From contig CAMGYJ010000008.1 of assembly GCA_946122785.1 (NCBI GenBank), positions 3,621,742 through 3,685,741 of the forward strand: 64,000 bases of DNA, read 5' to 3'. The stretch is from Linum tenue (lineage: Eukaryota; Streptophyta; Magnoliopsida; Malpighiales; Linaceae). The position numbers were made by a program, and so were the translations under genes. Below, piece after piece: positions 47,001 through 58,082 of this stretch (position 1 is its first letter; each line of letters opens with the position of its first letter). The notes under the pieces were generated by a model. That model saw nothing but the letters and a program-made list of their open reading frames with translations. It ran no database searches and was not told the DNA's origin.

Positions 47001-47381
47001 TCGAAACCTTTGTCATTCCTCTCGCATCCTGTCCCTGAGTGTTCTTGCGTTGGAAGTGGCAATATCGAAGAAGCATGGACTGTATCCCATGATGCATCAA
47101 GCCCTTCTTCAACCCTAGCTTCACGCACTCAGTCTGCTGCTGCCGCCACCTTGGGTGTCAAGGAACGTTGCCCAAAGTGGATGAATGATGATAATGAGAC
47201 GAGCTCGAGACTGAAGGAAAAGGAAATTGATGAGGATGACGAGGCTGACAATGACAATGGTGATGTATCGTCATCTTTTGGCATGTTCTTCGAACGGAGT
47301 AACGAGAGCGACGGCGGAGAAGTAAACAAAGAAGAAGCTGCTCAGTTGGAGGATCAAGAAGAGTCAGAGTCCGCCGAGTAA
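44037..47381 (+). CDS. Plant O-fucosyltransferase family protein
   Basis: Ten exons: 44037-44261, 44396-44480, 44779-44849, 44940-45028, 45122-45365, 45467-45579, 45702-45792, 45894-46022, 46104-46657 and 46871-47381. They give 703 residues with consistent phases. A type II membrane anchor (about residues 20-41, WVGLFGLILSALSLFLHFTLA) suggests Golgi location. The GT65/O-FucT-like domain shows YIFVRIQGGFHDIRSSISD, VVVVARILNATLVIPEIQ, LRCRVAFHALVFR, RPFIAYDPGMTREALAYYGC and YVSGGEVFGGQR. It continues with PLPPPPARPKYPHN, EGWWGWVAESDNEPE, LVSVEADVFIS and FLSHPVPECSC. The C-terminal 100 residues are acidic and low-complexity. This subgroup has IQGGFHDIR where other members have NGGLNQMR, and its acceptor is unknown. 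The first ATG of the frame is used. Confidence 0.88.
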
Positions 47382-48355
47382 CCAGCTGGAGAAGTAGATG
47401 TAACTTAACTTAGAGTAGCTGACCATGAGAGTATGTACAAATATTTTTGGCTTTCTGTACATTCTTTTTGTCAGAGGGGAAGCAGTTATTTCTTCTTCCC
47501 AGTGTGCACAATCAATCACTGTTATGTAATGACTGAAGCCTCAACCATTTGGCTGCGTGAGGTCTAATTTTTGGTTGTAGCCTGTTTTCTTTGTTACCCT
47601 TTTTATTGAATTTTGAATAGCAGTTTGATTATCCTGAACAACTTGGCCTGCAGCACTATAAACTTTGCTAGTGTCTCCAAAGAGGTCATATAGAATTTGA
47701 TGGAGCTTAACACGTTTCGCAGTTTGGATGCATATCAATGGAATATGATCAGCCAAATTATACAGAAACTTCCATGGATTTGAATTACAGTGATGGAATG
47801 AAACTTATGGTATCCCTTTGATCTTGATATGTTGATCACACTACATGGCGAACTTCATGCAAAGGACTCGTTAAATTTTCTAACAAACCGAGATATTAAC
47901 GCACAGAACATTCAAGACCCAAGCGAAACCTAGACAAAGTAACAATTGTGACTATTATAAGAACCCATTCATAGATTTCAACAAGTGATTATTAGATCCA
48001 AAAGGCTTTTTGTGGCCCTCTTCTAGTGAAGAACGAGGATGTAAAAGTAGCCGCTTGGTTTCAGCTTTATACAAGCAGGAAATGCAGATTTGGTGTACTG
48101 CAACAATTTATAAGCAAAATCGCTTGTGACTAACAATGCTCATCACAGCCAGACTATCTCGAGCCTAAAACAATTTTATTGCTGTAGAATTGGTTTACAA
48201 AAGGCACAAGGAGAATGAAAGCCTGGAAAATAACAAATTAAACGAGGCAAGCTCCAAGGACATTCCATGAGCCAATACTGCTTGTCTGGAAAAATAGTTC
48301 AGATTTTGTAGCCTCGCGGTGGTTGAGAAACACAAAAAATGCTGCCACAATAAAT
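47382..48355. other. Convergent 3' ends, intergenic
   Basis: 3' regions of the O-fucosyltransferase (+) and MPP-beta (-) genes meet here. The sequence is AT-rich; no other feature is seen. Confidence 0.4.
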
Positions 48356-51300
48356 TTAGTAGCGGAGGAAGTAGGTTCTACGTCTGAACCAGTTGTAGTC
48401 GCGCAAGCCTTGAATGGGACCCATGGCAGCAATTGCAACGTCCTGTGTCGATACAAGAACCAACAGTTGAAAATCCATTGCAATGGGTTCGTATTCCGTT
48501 TCAACAGTTAAACTAAGAACGTATCACAAATAACGGTCAACATTAGTTCATACCTTGTCATAAATGAATCGGTTTGCCACACGTTTAATGGTGCTGGCAT
48601 CAACAGCATCGATTCTCGCAAATAGCTCAGCAAACGGGATCCTGCGCCCGTAAGTAAGTAGCTGCAACAATAGAAATCATGAAGGCTTGAATCAGTGATC
48701 ACCGACTAAAGCAATAACGAAGTTATATTTGCAATAGGAAAACTCATGATAGAAAATAGCCAAATTCTAGAAGTAGAAAAGCCAATAGTGGAAATCGATA
48801 TACAAAATGCATACACATTAGAAATTGAAGAACCAAGGTCACCTAGAGCATCATTAAAACTACAGATCACAGTTGAATGTACTGCCACATGCCAAAAAAT
48901 TTATTATTGAAAAATTCTAACCCAGATTGGATCATTTTCATCCAGTGGGAACCTTGTTAAGCTTGGTGACTAGCAGAGTGATTCTAATTCTGAATTATGA
49001 GCCACTACATTATTTTACACCCTTTTGTAGATGTATCCTTCACATGGACAATGCGGTTTAGAGTATCTAAGTGTCAAAATATATGCTGATGTAACCTGAT
49101 TCATATTTAGTATATAGGACAGATATACCTGGCGGCCAATATCTTCCGCCACAGGACTAGTTCCATCAATATGGAGTAGCAAGGATGATTTCAACTGCAA
49201 GCAAATATAGTAGTAAGAAACTAGCAAAATAGATATAGCTAAAAGCAGAAGAATTGAAAATTCTGCATGTTCAAATGGTGTCAAACGGATGGAAGAATTT
49301 GGTGTCTGGAACCACAAAAGACAAGTATTCCATGCCCAAATCAGGAAAGCGAAGTTTATCTAGTCTCTATTCATCCATGATAAACATGAAATCAAACAAG
49401 ATATTATACTAGCTAAGCAAATCACAGACTCTTGTTGCTTGAACCCACTAATTAAAAGGCACAAATCAAGTCGTAGTCCTCAACCCGGAAAGGTAAAACA
49501 TTTACCAATGGTAAACTAGATCCGACATTATACACTATAGCATCCAGGTTAACATCGGTTGAAAACATCTCAATCAATGTAAGCTCAAGTCTATCTGAAC
49601 ATCAGCAATGGTAAGTACCTGATTCCGAGCACGTACAACATCATCTTCTGAAACCCGGAAGGACAACTTGGCAATCTCATACATTATTGCATAGGTTAAA
49701 TCGTCCAAATCCTCAGGCTGCAAAAGTAACATAAGTTAAATGAATCTAGTAAAACTAGATATAAAGAGAGAAGTGACCCCTTAAACCATTCGTACTGCTA
49801 CATAATAGAACATTGCACTTTTTGCATATTTGGGTGGGTTTAAAATCTTAGCAGTCATTGTCCTCTTCAAGAAAGCAAACAGTGACCTAAGGAGATTAAA
49901 TGGAGCAGGAAGGGACTTGCATCTTTCCTCTTAAAACCTAAATCTGATCTCACTATTTAAATATAATATTACACAGATTTTTCATAAGGGTGGTGTAGGT
50001 TTGTTTTTAATGTTAAGTAACGGATTCAAACCTAGGACCTCCAGGTTGAAGACCAGTGGTAGTACCACTTGACCAAGCCCTAATTAACCTTTTTTATAAC
50101 AAGGGTGACATAGGTTTTTTTTAATCCAAAGAAAATTTCCATCTTCCCTCCTAGTAGTCTAATTACAGTCTAAACAAGAAACTATGAGAAAAAGAGTACA
50201 AGGAATCTCACCTTAGCCACAGCATAAACACCAAACAGGCCAGTGTCTTTGTAGTTGGTGTTGAATGCCATCACACTTTCAGCAAGCTCATTAATGCCAA
50301 CCCTCTGTGCCAGCTCTGAACTGTTTGAAAGTAACAAATATGTAATTGAGCATTTGATCAAACACAACCATGGAAGTATATCACCATTGTGGTAACGATC
50401 AAGACAACCTTATACAACTACTTACTTAGATATGAAGGTTGCTATGATAACATGGTAAGGTCCAATCACAATGTTTAGAGAAGATATGGAAATCAGCACC
50501 TCAAAATTGCAGGCAATAGTGCTTTTAAAGATGAGGTATCTGACCAGAAGACACTATTCCCACACCCAGCACTGATAATATCAAAACATATGGATGCTTA
50601 CCCCATGTGCTTGCCGCCACCTGCACTTTTGTTCCATGAACCTAACATGGATTGCATGACCATTAAGGCAATAGAATCTGGATCTGTCCATGATGCACCT
50701 TCAAAAGCAACCGCAAATTGCGCCAAAGGCTGATCATCATCAATTATCCTCACCTGATTTTCAAACAAAAATTAGACAAAATGACAAAACATTGGACAAA
50801 TTGACAACTTGAAGATGGATTGCAGACTTGCAACTAGTATCTTCCTACCTCAGAGCCAGTGAAAAATGCAGGCTCCTTTGACACCAGTTGTGAAGCAGTA
50901 GTTGGATCAGATGATAAGTTGGTGAACAACTTCTTCACTTGATCAACTATTTCTTCGTGTTTAACAGCACCAGAAGCAGCAATTACCTGGACAAGGAAAT
51001 ATTAAAATTGAGTTCAGTTCTTCCAACAAAGCACAAAGCTTCCACCTTTCTGGGACTGCTGACTCTAGTAAAGCAATAAATAATCAGAACATGCATTTTT
51101 TTATGTTTAATACCATTCTAGGAGCTGTGTAGTGTGTCTGGATGTAGCTCTGTAGATGATCCCTGGTAATTGTTTTGATGTTTTGAGCAGGGCCAAGAAT
51201 GGTGCGGCCCAAAGGGGTATACTGGAAAGCAGTTGCATGCAAGTGGTCAAAGATGACTTCTTCAGTCTGTCCTTCAACCTATAAGAAATCCACCAAAGCA

Positions 51301-52433
51301 GAAACTTTAAAGCTCGGACACAGGAGACACAAAAGTAGAATAAGTCTGATCCCAGGAAAGAAAAGCGAGCCTAAATAATCCCAACCACGCCACGGTGGAG
51401 CAAATTAAATGTCACAGCTTCATATGACAGGCCTCTTTCTTACTAAAATAACATGCACAATAATGGATTCATCAACTAAAAACAAACCTATCAAATTCAG
51501 ACAATCGAACACCAAAACCGTACACAACACCCCCTTAACCACCAAGGACAAATCCACTAAATCAGAGCTAGGAATCAAACACTAACCAGTATATGCAAGC
51601 CAATTCCTAACTCATAACGTATAATAATCTACTGTTGCATCAACCATTTACATACCCAAAAAAAGCCCAGAGAGCTTAATCTATAAAAAAAATTGAACCT
51701 TTAATATCAAAATCTACCGATAGATTAAAACTGAAACACGAAGCAGAAGCAACTACAATACCTCTTCCATTTCTCTCAAAATCACATCTCGCTCCCTGGC
51801 GATCCGGTGCTCTTCAAACTTGGAATTCTGCAATATATCAGACAAGATATCCAACGCCTGATTGACATCTTTATCCATAACCTTGGCGTAATAAGTAGTC
51901 TGCTCCCTGCTAGTGTAGGCATTCAAATGTCCCCCCATGTTCTCGATCTCCTCTTCCAGCTCCCTAGCCGACCTCCTCTCAGTCCCCTTGAATATCATAT
52001 GCTCCAAAAAATGCGCGGTGCCATTGGTATCGTCGGTCTCGAATCTGGACCCGGCATCAATCCACACCCCGACCGTCGCGGTCTTGGCGGAGAGAGACGA
52101 CTCGGTGGCGACGCGGAGGCCATTGGAGAGGGTGGTGACCCGGGTTTCCGGTGCAGAGAGGATGTGGGTGTGGGTCCGCAGAACCGGGTGGGGCGACCCG
52201 TACTTGAGGAACCTGGGATCCGGATTCTCCAGCTGCTTGATCTTCGACTTCACTGACTCGGCGAGGCGATCATAGATCATGGCGTTCGGCGGCGGCGGGG
52301 ACGGGAGGGAGGAGTCGCGGGACTCGGCGAGGGCCGAGGAGGAAGAGGATCGTATGGCGGATAGAGCGGCGGGCGAAGATCGCGGTCGGTGGTGCGACCG
52401 CCGGGCGAGAGTTAGAATTTGCTTCCACGCCAT
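48356..52433 (-). CDS. Mitochondrial processing peptidase subunit beta
   Basis: Nine exons on the minus strand: 52433-51762, 51278-51114, 50986-50849, 50753-50602, 50320-50212, 49717-49619, 49194-49129, 48661-48554 and 48442-48356. They give 531 residues with consistent phases, the usual plant length. The M16 zinc metalloprotease cleaves targeting peptides from imported precursors and in plants is part of the cytochrome bc1 complex. The first 50 residues are Arg/Ser-rich and lack acidic residues early, typical of a mitochondrial presequence. The inverted zinc motif HFLEH is at 141-145, with the distal Glu about 75 residues later (REMEEV). [19 protein letters not shown] and the C-terminal [17 protein letters not shown] are family hallmarks. 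The active-site residues make this the beta rather than the alpha subunit. A SINE lies in an intron, and a truncated copy of the 5' end is at 63764-63950. Confidence 0.95.
49985..50090 (-). mobile_element. SINE in an MPP-beta intron
   Basis: On the minus strand it reads GGGCTTGGTCAAGTGGTA (A box) and TCCTAGGTTTGAATCC (B box), ending CTACACCACCCTTATGA. This matches the layout and 3' end of the SINE at 38483-38606. A second tail fragment (ACCTATGTCACCCTTG) abuts it at 50100-50120. It sits in the intron between exons 5 and 6. Confidence 0.68.
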
Positions 52434-54840
52434 GGCTAGGGTGATCGGAGGTTTTCCCCTGGCGGTGGTGGTTAGGGTTTGCGGTGGCGGATTGATTGGG
52501 GGAAGGAAGCAAAAGAAAGGCTATGGCTTTGTGTCTTGTGAGTAGAAAAGGTGGAAAAACGAGCAGGAGGGAATCAAGTGTCCAGGGAGAGAGACGTAAA
52601 TTTATATCCTGGTACGACGTCGTGTTGGGTTGATAGGCGATCCGCAACTGGGTTTGTAGATGGCTAATTATGGGCGATTTCAGTTTCTTCTACTTAAGTT
52701 CGGATCGTTAGAACTTAGAACTATCTCACTATCATCTAACTCGATCCTACATTGAAAGGAACATTGTGAAAACATCCTGCCACTTGATTTTACCCAATTA
52801 AAAATTTATAATTTTGAGAGTAAGAGTCGATTTTGAAGAAATTATTCCGATGTAATATAAGTGGAATATAATATTTCATTTTAATAAATATTACACTGGT
52901 ACGTGATGAGAACCATAGTTATACCATAGAAATATTATACTACTACCTAGTCCTATACCAGTTTTAAAATTATTTTATGGACCATGCTTATACACTGTTT
53001 AAGCCTAGAATGTTTCAAGTGGGAGGCACGTGAGGTCGTCATTGACTCTTTGAATGGAAGACAATCCTTTGACTACTGCAAGAAACGTCTACAGGCGTGG
53101 ATTTCAGACGCTCTCTTATGCTTAAGTTAGTGAAAGGGGAGGAGAGATATATGAGTTTTTAGCGAGAGAGGGAATAGTTGAGTTACCATTAAATGTTTTT
53201 TAGGAGATATTTATACCCAACCTTCCAATGATTGGGTCATTAGACGACTCGTCAGGCGCCTCTAAGAATGTCAAATCTCGTGGGAGATGCTTTCGACGGT
53301 GATTAATGTTGTGACAAGCCGACACTGAGGTACATGGATTATGTGATCTTCACACATTAGTAATGGCAATACATACGTTAGTCTATATTGTCAGGTCGTC
53401 GTATCGTCCTGTGACGGACGCCTGCGACGGTCATTAATGATGCGCTACTAGGGAATCCCGATTCGTAGTACTCCGAAGAGGTCTTTAGCATTCAACTCTC
53501 TAGGTTTGGTTAGGGGTGTTCAAACAGGGTGGTTACCATGGTAACCGTTTTAACATGTAGATTTGGATAATTTGGTTTGGCTGTTTTGGATAATTGGTTT
53601 GGTTAACATTTTTAGCGTGTTTGGTTCAGGTGGTTTGGTATGGTTTCAGACTCTTCTAACCAATCAAACCATTAACCAGTTAATCAATTAGCCATATATC
53701 TAATATATTATATACACATACTTAATGCTTTGTATAACCACTCAAGAGCCAAACGTTCCTTCCTTTTAGGCTCATAAAAAATAAGAATCAATATTATTCT
53801 TATACTGTATATTTGTACTTTTAGAGTGTAGAGCATGATATGTGAACGCCTAATTTAGATAAACTCATACATTATATTAGAATTATGTTAGCTGAAAACT
53901 TGAAAATAAGGTCATTTTCAACTTATAATAATGGCTAACAGACTAACTTAGGAAGTTTGGATTAGACAATTAGAAAATGAGGCAATTGATGACATTGAAC
54001 CATTTGAGAAATGTCTCATTTTACAGTTGAGGAATTTTGCCCAAATACACCCGTTTGGATCAGCCTTTGTTGATGAGGCAATTGGTTTTTTGTCATTTTG
54101 TGGAAATAATGTAAACTACCAAAATGTCCCTACTAATTAATTTTTATTTTATTTTAACTCTCCTTTCACAACTCAACTCTCTTTTCCTCAACTCTTTCTC
54201 CTCTGCGAGAATACAGAAAATCACCCACCTCCCTCGAAACTCTCCCCCTTTACATCTATACCTCACCTAGACTGTATAATCTGATCTCAAGCTTCTAACA
54301 TTTGGGTGTGAACCTACAGTCTATCAATAAGAAAATGTGAGTATAATCTTATTGCACGTACCATAAAAGGGAAACAAAGGTTATAGAAATAAATTGCATA
54401 CAGATCATTACATTCATGATTTCCCCTAACAATTACAACAGATAAGAGCATAATAAAACATCCATGCTTTCCACTGTAAACCAACATCACCAGCAATTTA
54501 CTACTGTTCAATTGTTTATACTCACTGGTTTTGAGAAAATAAAGAGATCAGATCATTACATTCACCATCGTAAACTTACCAACTGTCTAGCAGTTACAAT
54601 AGGTACTTACATCCGATTGAAATAGGGTACATTGAAGTGTTCATCATAGGAACGTTACAGAAACTAGCCCGATGAAGCTAATTACACAACTTCACAAAAT
54701 AACAGACTGTCCTACATTTGCAAAGACTGTCATTGAAGTGTTTATAGTGACAGATAGACAAAAGGCCTCTTTGCAAATTAGACAACTACCTAACTACTGA
54801 CAACATAATAGGCTAACTATACAACTACATAGACACTAGA
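52434..54840. other. Intergenic, TE relics
   Basis: A hAT-like left end, TAGGGGTGTTCAAAC, with GGTTACCATGGTAACC and GGTTTGGTT repeats lies at 53521-53700. CACCCGTTTGGATCAGCC at about 54048 resembles a PIF/Harbinger-type end. The MPP-beta promoter is presumably in 52434-52700. No gene is supported. Confidence 0.35.
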
Positions 54841-54844
54841 AACA

Positions 54845-55963
54845 ATGCACTCATTCATCTTTGAGGAGATTAAAAACAAGTGTCAGCCTGTCTTATACCT
54901 TCTCCAGCTCATAGAAACACTTCAAGTCACCTGTATTGTTGGAAAACTTCCTCACAGCAATTATCATCTAAGCTCTAGTGAGTCCATCCATTTTCTCCAA
55001 GTTTGTCAACAATTCCTTACGCATGAGGTTGTAGTCTTCACTTTCCCCCAAAGCCCTTGCAATGGTGTCCACAGACTCTTTAATGAGGTGTCTAAGTCCT
55101 CCAAATTCAGTGCACACTTCACCAATGTGCGATTAAGCATCTCCTTTCTTGTTCTTTTTCTTCTTCTAAGAAGGACCCGATTCTGAATTTGTTGTAGGCC
55201 ACTTCTTGTTCACGCGAGCTTCCACACCATCATTGATCATATTCAACATTGTTTCATCCACAACAGCGGTGTTCATTTGGTCGAGAGGGTAAGGTGGGTT
55301 GTCATCCTCATCAGAGTTGTCATCTTCTAATTCTGAAATGTTCGAATCATTACCCGAGAATCCAACATCACCAGTTGCAAGTCCTTTCCCGAATACAGAT
55401 CCCAGTTCAAAGTACCGTGGGAATGGGACGCGTTTATAAGATTTACAATCAGCATGTGACTGCATTGAGAACAAGTAAAAAATCCCACTATTAATACAAG
55501 CTACTCAAGTACCATAAACCAACACTCACCCAACCTATTTAATTTCCTCATCCAACTTATTTAATTGACCGCCAACTTTTTTAAAAGCCTCATCCAATCA
55601 TCAATAAGTGAAGGCGGAAGTAGGTAAGGAACTAGTACCTTTAGAAAGTTGTCCCAAACATTTTCAGGTGTATCTGGGTAGGCGTACTCCTCGTTCCACC
55701 AGAAACCCCTCTGTTGTCGGATCATCACAGTTGAATGATACAAGTATACATTTAAGAAGGGTCAAACAGAATCAAGGTACCTGGCTCAATCTTTGAAGAG
55801 GAGAATCTAGCTCCTCGTCCTTCAAACGATCCAGATGTCGCTGGAAGATCACCGATGTGTATGCTTTAGTCGCTTGCTCTTCTTCCTTGGAAAGCAGCAA
55901 GACACGATGGAGATGTAAAATGACAGCTAAGAAAGAGAGTCTAGTAGGTGAAGAATCAACCAA
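54845..55963 (-). pseudogene. Decayed Myb/SANT-like (Myb_DNA-bind_3) gene
   Basis: Broken minus-strand frames keep the order of the plant Myb/SANT-like family. 55743-55561 has GFWWNEEYAYPDTPENVWDN. 55474-55166 has CKSYKRVPFPRYFELGSVFGKGLATGD (compare kpFP.y..L..ifGkdrA) and an acidic linker. Near 55130-54890 are FGGLRHLIKESVDTIARAL and MIIAVRKFSNNTGDLKCFYEL, the usual C-terminal segment. Stops and frame changes interrupt it. Such proteins occur both as host genes and as the accessory protein of PIF/Harbinger transposons; the nearby CCCGTTTGGATCAGC favours a transposon origin, without proof. Confidence 0.55.
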
Positions 55964-56731
55964 GGGTAACTTCGGGTTTATAATTAAAAGGTAGGGACAA
56001 CTTTGGAAAGAAAAAAGTATAATCCATGTTTTCGGTTAGAAATTCGGAACATCGGTTCGGTTGAAAGAATCTTGTTTTCTTAATTAGGGCTATTTCGAAT
56101 TTCGAACCGAACAACATTATTTCAGTTTCGGTTCAGTTCAAGTTCGGTTCGATCCTATCCAATTCGGGTTTACCAAACCCGATGCCCACCCCTATTTCCA
56201 CCCCACCCAGTTAGTTCTACTCTCTGCCTTCTGCTGTCCACACCAGAAGTTAGAGATCAGGTTTTGAGTTTCATGGATGACAGTAATAGGGACTAAAAAA
56301 ACCTGCATTTTATAAGTCATCTGAGCTTGTGCAACTACTTTGGTTTCTAAGAACTTCCTTCCCTCCACGCGATAAAAGTCGGCTCTTCCACAATTTAACC
56401 TTCTTTCTTAACCTATCAACGAGATAACTGAACACTACCTTCATCTGTCTTCCCACCACAGTAGGAAGTCCTAGATATTTCGAATGGTAGTCTACTACTT
56501 TCATGCCCATGATAGCCTCCCAGATCCTGCCTCATGTCTTCCTTTACGTTTAATTAATTTGATTGTTATATAGTTTAGACAATTTGATTATGATATTGTA
56601 TTTCATAATTAATAGAGATTAGATTTGTTTGGTTTGATAATTACCATGATAATAATTTGAACAAAATTCCCAACATTTAGTGCGACCACGGGTCTTCACT
56701 TGGTCTAACATAAATGCCATGCTATATTAGT
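55964..56731. other. Intergenic, hAT-like end
   Basis: 56040-56194 is rich in GGTTCGGTT/CGAACCGAA and ends GATGCCCACCCCTA, a hAT-type right terminus; its partner is not certain. A short minus-strand frame (56510-56310; YLGLPTVVGRQMKVVFSYL) looks like a LINE reverse-transcriptase relic (compare YLGLPT..g). No gene is seen. Confidence 0.4.
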
Positions 56732-57444
56732 TAGGGGTGTAAATTGGGGTGGGTTTGGTTACCCGCCCCCCATTTTGCGGGTACCCATAGGGATGGCAAT
56801 GGGTCGGGTTGGGGTGGGTTTTGCCAAACCCATGGGTTTGTCCGTCAAAAAAACCCGGGGTAAAACCCGCTGGGTTTGAAAAACTCAAACCCAACCCAAC
56901 CCGCTGGGTATCCGCGGGTTGATGGGTACACGTGGGTTTTTTTGGTAAAAATATTTATAAAATTCAACTCCAGTCCAGAAAATTCAAAATCATAAATTAT
57001 TCATAAACAACATGATTAATTAAAGTTTCCTCCTACTTGAGAACTTGAACATTGTCATCTTAGCTTCACTCTCAGCTACTTAACCCACAGAGACTGATTT
57101 CAAAGTTTTTGAAGAAAACAAGGGATAGCTCATATTCCATCAGCTTCTTCTCCAGTTGAGCAAATTAATCCTGTATGCCAAAAATTTTTTTAGAAACATA
57201 GATCATTAGACTGAAGAAAACTAGGACGCGATATATTTTGCAATAAAATGATCAGCACTTGAGTATTACAATAGAAAGGGTGATCATCAACTGCAAAAAG
57301 AAGAGAATCGATCCGCAGATGACATTGACTACCTTAAGCTAATTCAGTCAACTTACAGTAGTCAACAGTCTGCAGTCTACACAGAGGTGATCCGTAGTAT
57401 ATAAGAACATCGAATGTTCAATCAAATGAATGACCAGGGGGAAC

Positions 57445-57994
57445 TGTCACCAACGAGGCTCAAGAGTCGAGAGAGGCTGCTCGAGGTCGATGGAGGCATT
57501 TCGTAGCAAGGACGCGATGAGGGCATCGCAAGAATAGGTGGGGGAGGATGTCACGCGTGGCGGGCGACATGGCGAATGATGTGGCGGATCATGACCAAGT
57601 CAAGCACGTGTGGCATTAGGAAGACCTAGTAGCATAGGATGCTCCTAGGATTCTCCATCTTGAATATGAGCTTAATGGTGCACATAAAGAGCCACATTAT
57701 GAGGTGGTATAATGGTGTGCATTATGGGGGAAACTTAATAGGGTGTAGTAATGGGGAGGGACCATTATGAGGGGCATTGATGCCTTGTATGAGGAGAGGC
57801 CTATATAAGGAGCCATCTCCCTCACTTGTAACTCATCCATCATTTTTGTGAGCAATACAACTATAGAGTTTCTCCCATCTTCTTGTGTCTTGTTCTTGTG
57901 AGTTGAGTGAGTTTGAGAGCTTGTGAGAAGGCTGCCTAGCTTCTCTAACGGAATTGAGAGCTAGGGCCGCACGACCAAGAGTAAGGCCGTGACA
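57445..57994 (+). repeat. 5' LTR
   Basis: 550 bp. It contains a TATA box CTATATAAGG at 57801-57810, which should start the genomic transcript near 57835. Terminal TG...CA is present. Confidence 0.92.
57801..57810 (+). promoter_or_regulatory. LTR TATA box
   Basis: CTATATAAGG, followed by CT-rich sequence and the remaining LTR (R-U5). The same site recurs in the 3' LTR at about 60482-60491. Confidence 0.6.
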
Positions 57995-57996
57995 GT

Positions 57997-58009
57997 TGGT
58001 ATCAGAGCC
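57997..58009 (+). promoter_or_regulatory. Primer-binding site (tRNA-iMet)
   Basis: TGGTATCAGAGCC is complementary to the 3' end of plant initiator tRNA-Met. It is spaced two bases from the LTR end, as usual. Confidence 0.85.
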
Positions 58010-58082
58010 TGGTTCTGAAAGAAGAACCGGTGTCCTCACTCCCCAAGAAGGAAGACAAGAAAGAGCGAGAACCTCACCAAAG

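Noticed and set aside
52279..52545. Open frame antisense to the first MPP-beta exon
   Set aside because: The opposite strand encodes a clear mitochondrial protein; Gly/Arg-rich product is a shadow.
53521..56194. Single hAT element from TAGGGGTGTTCAAAC to GATGCCCACCCCTA
   Set aside because: The flanking 8 bases (GGTTTGGT and TTTCCACC) do not match and the subterminal motifs differ, so they are probably ends of two different elements.
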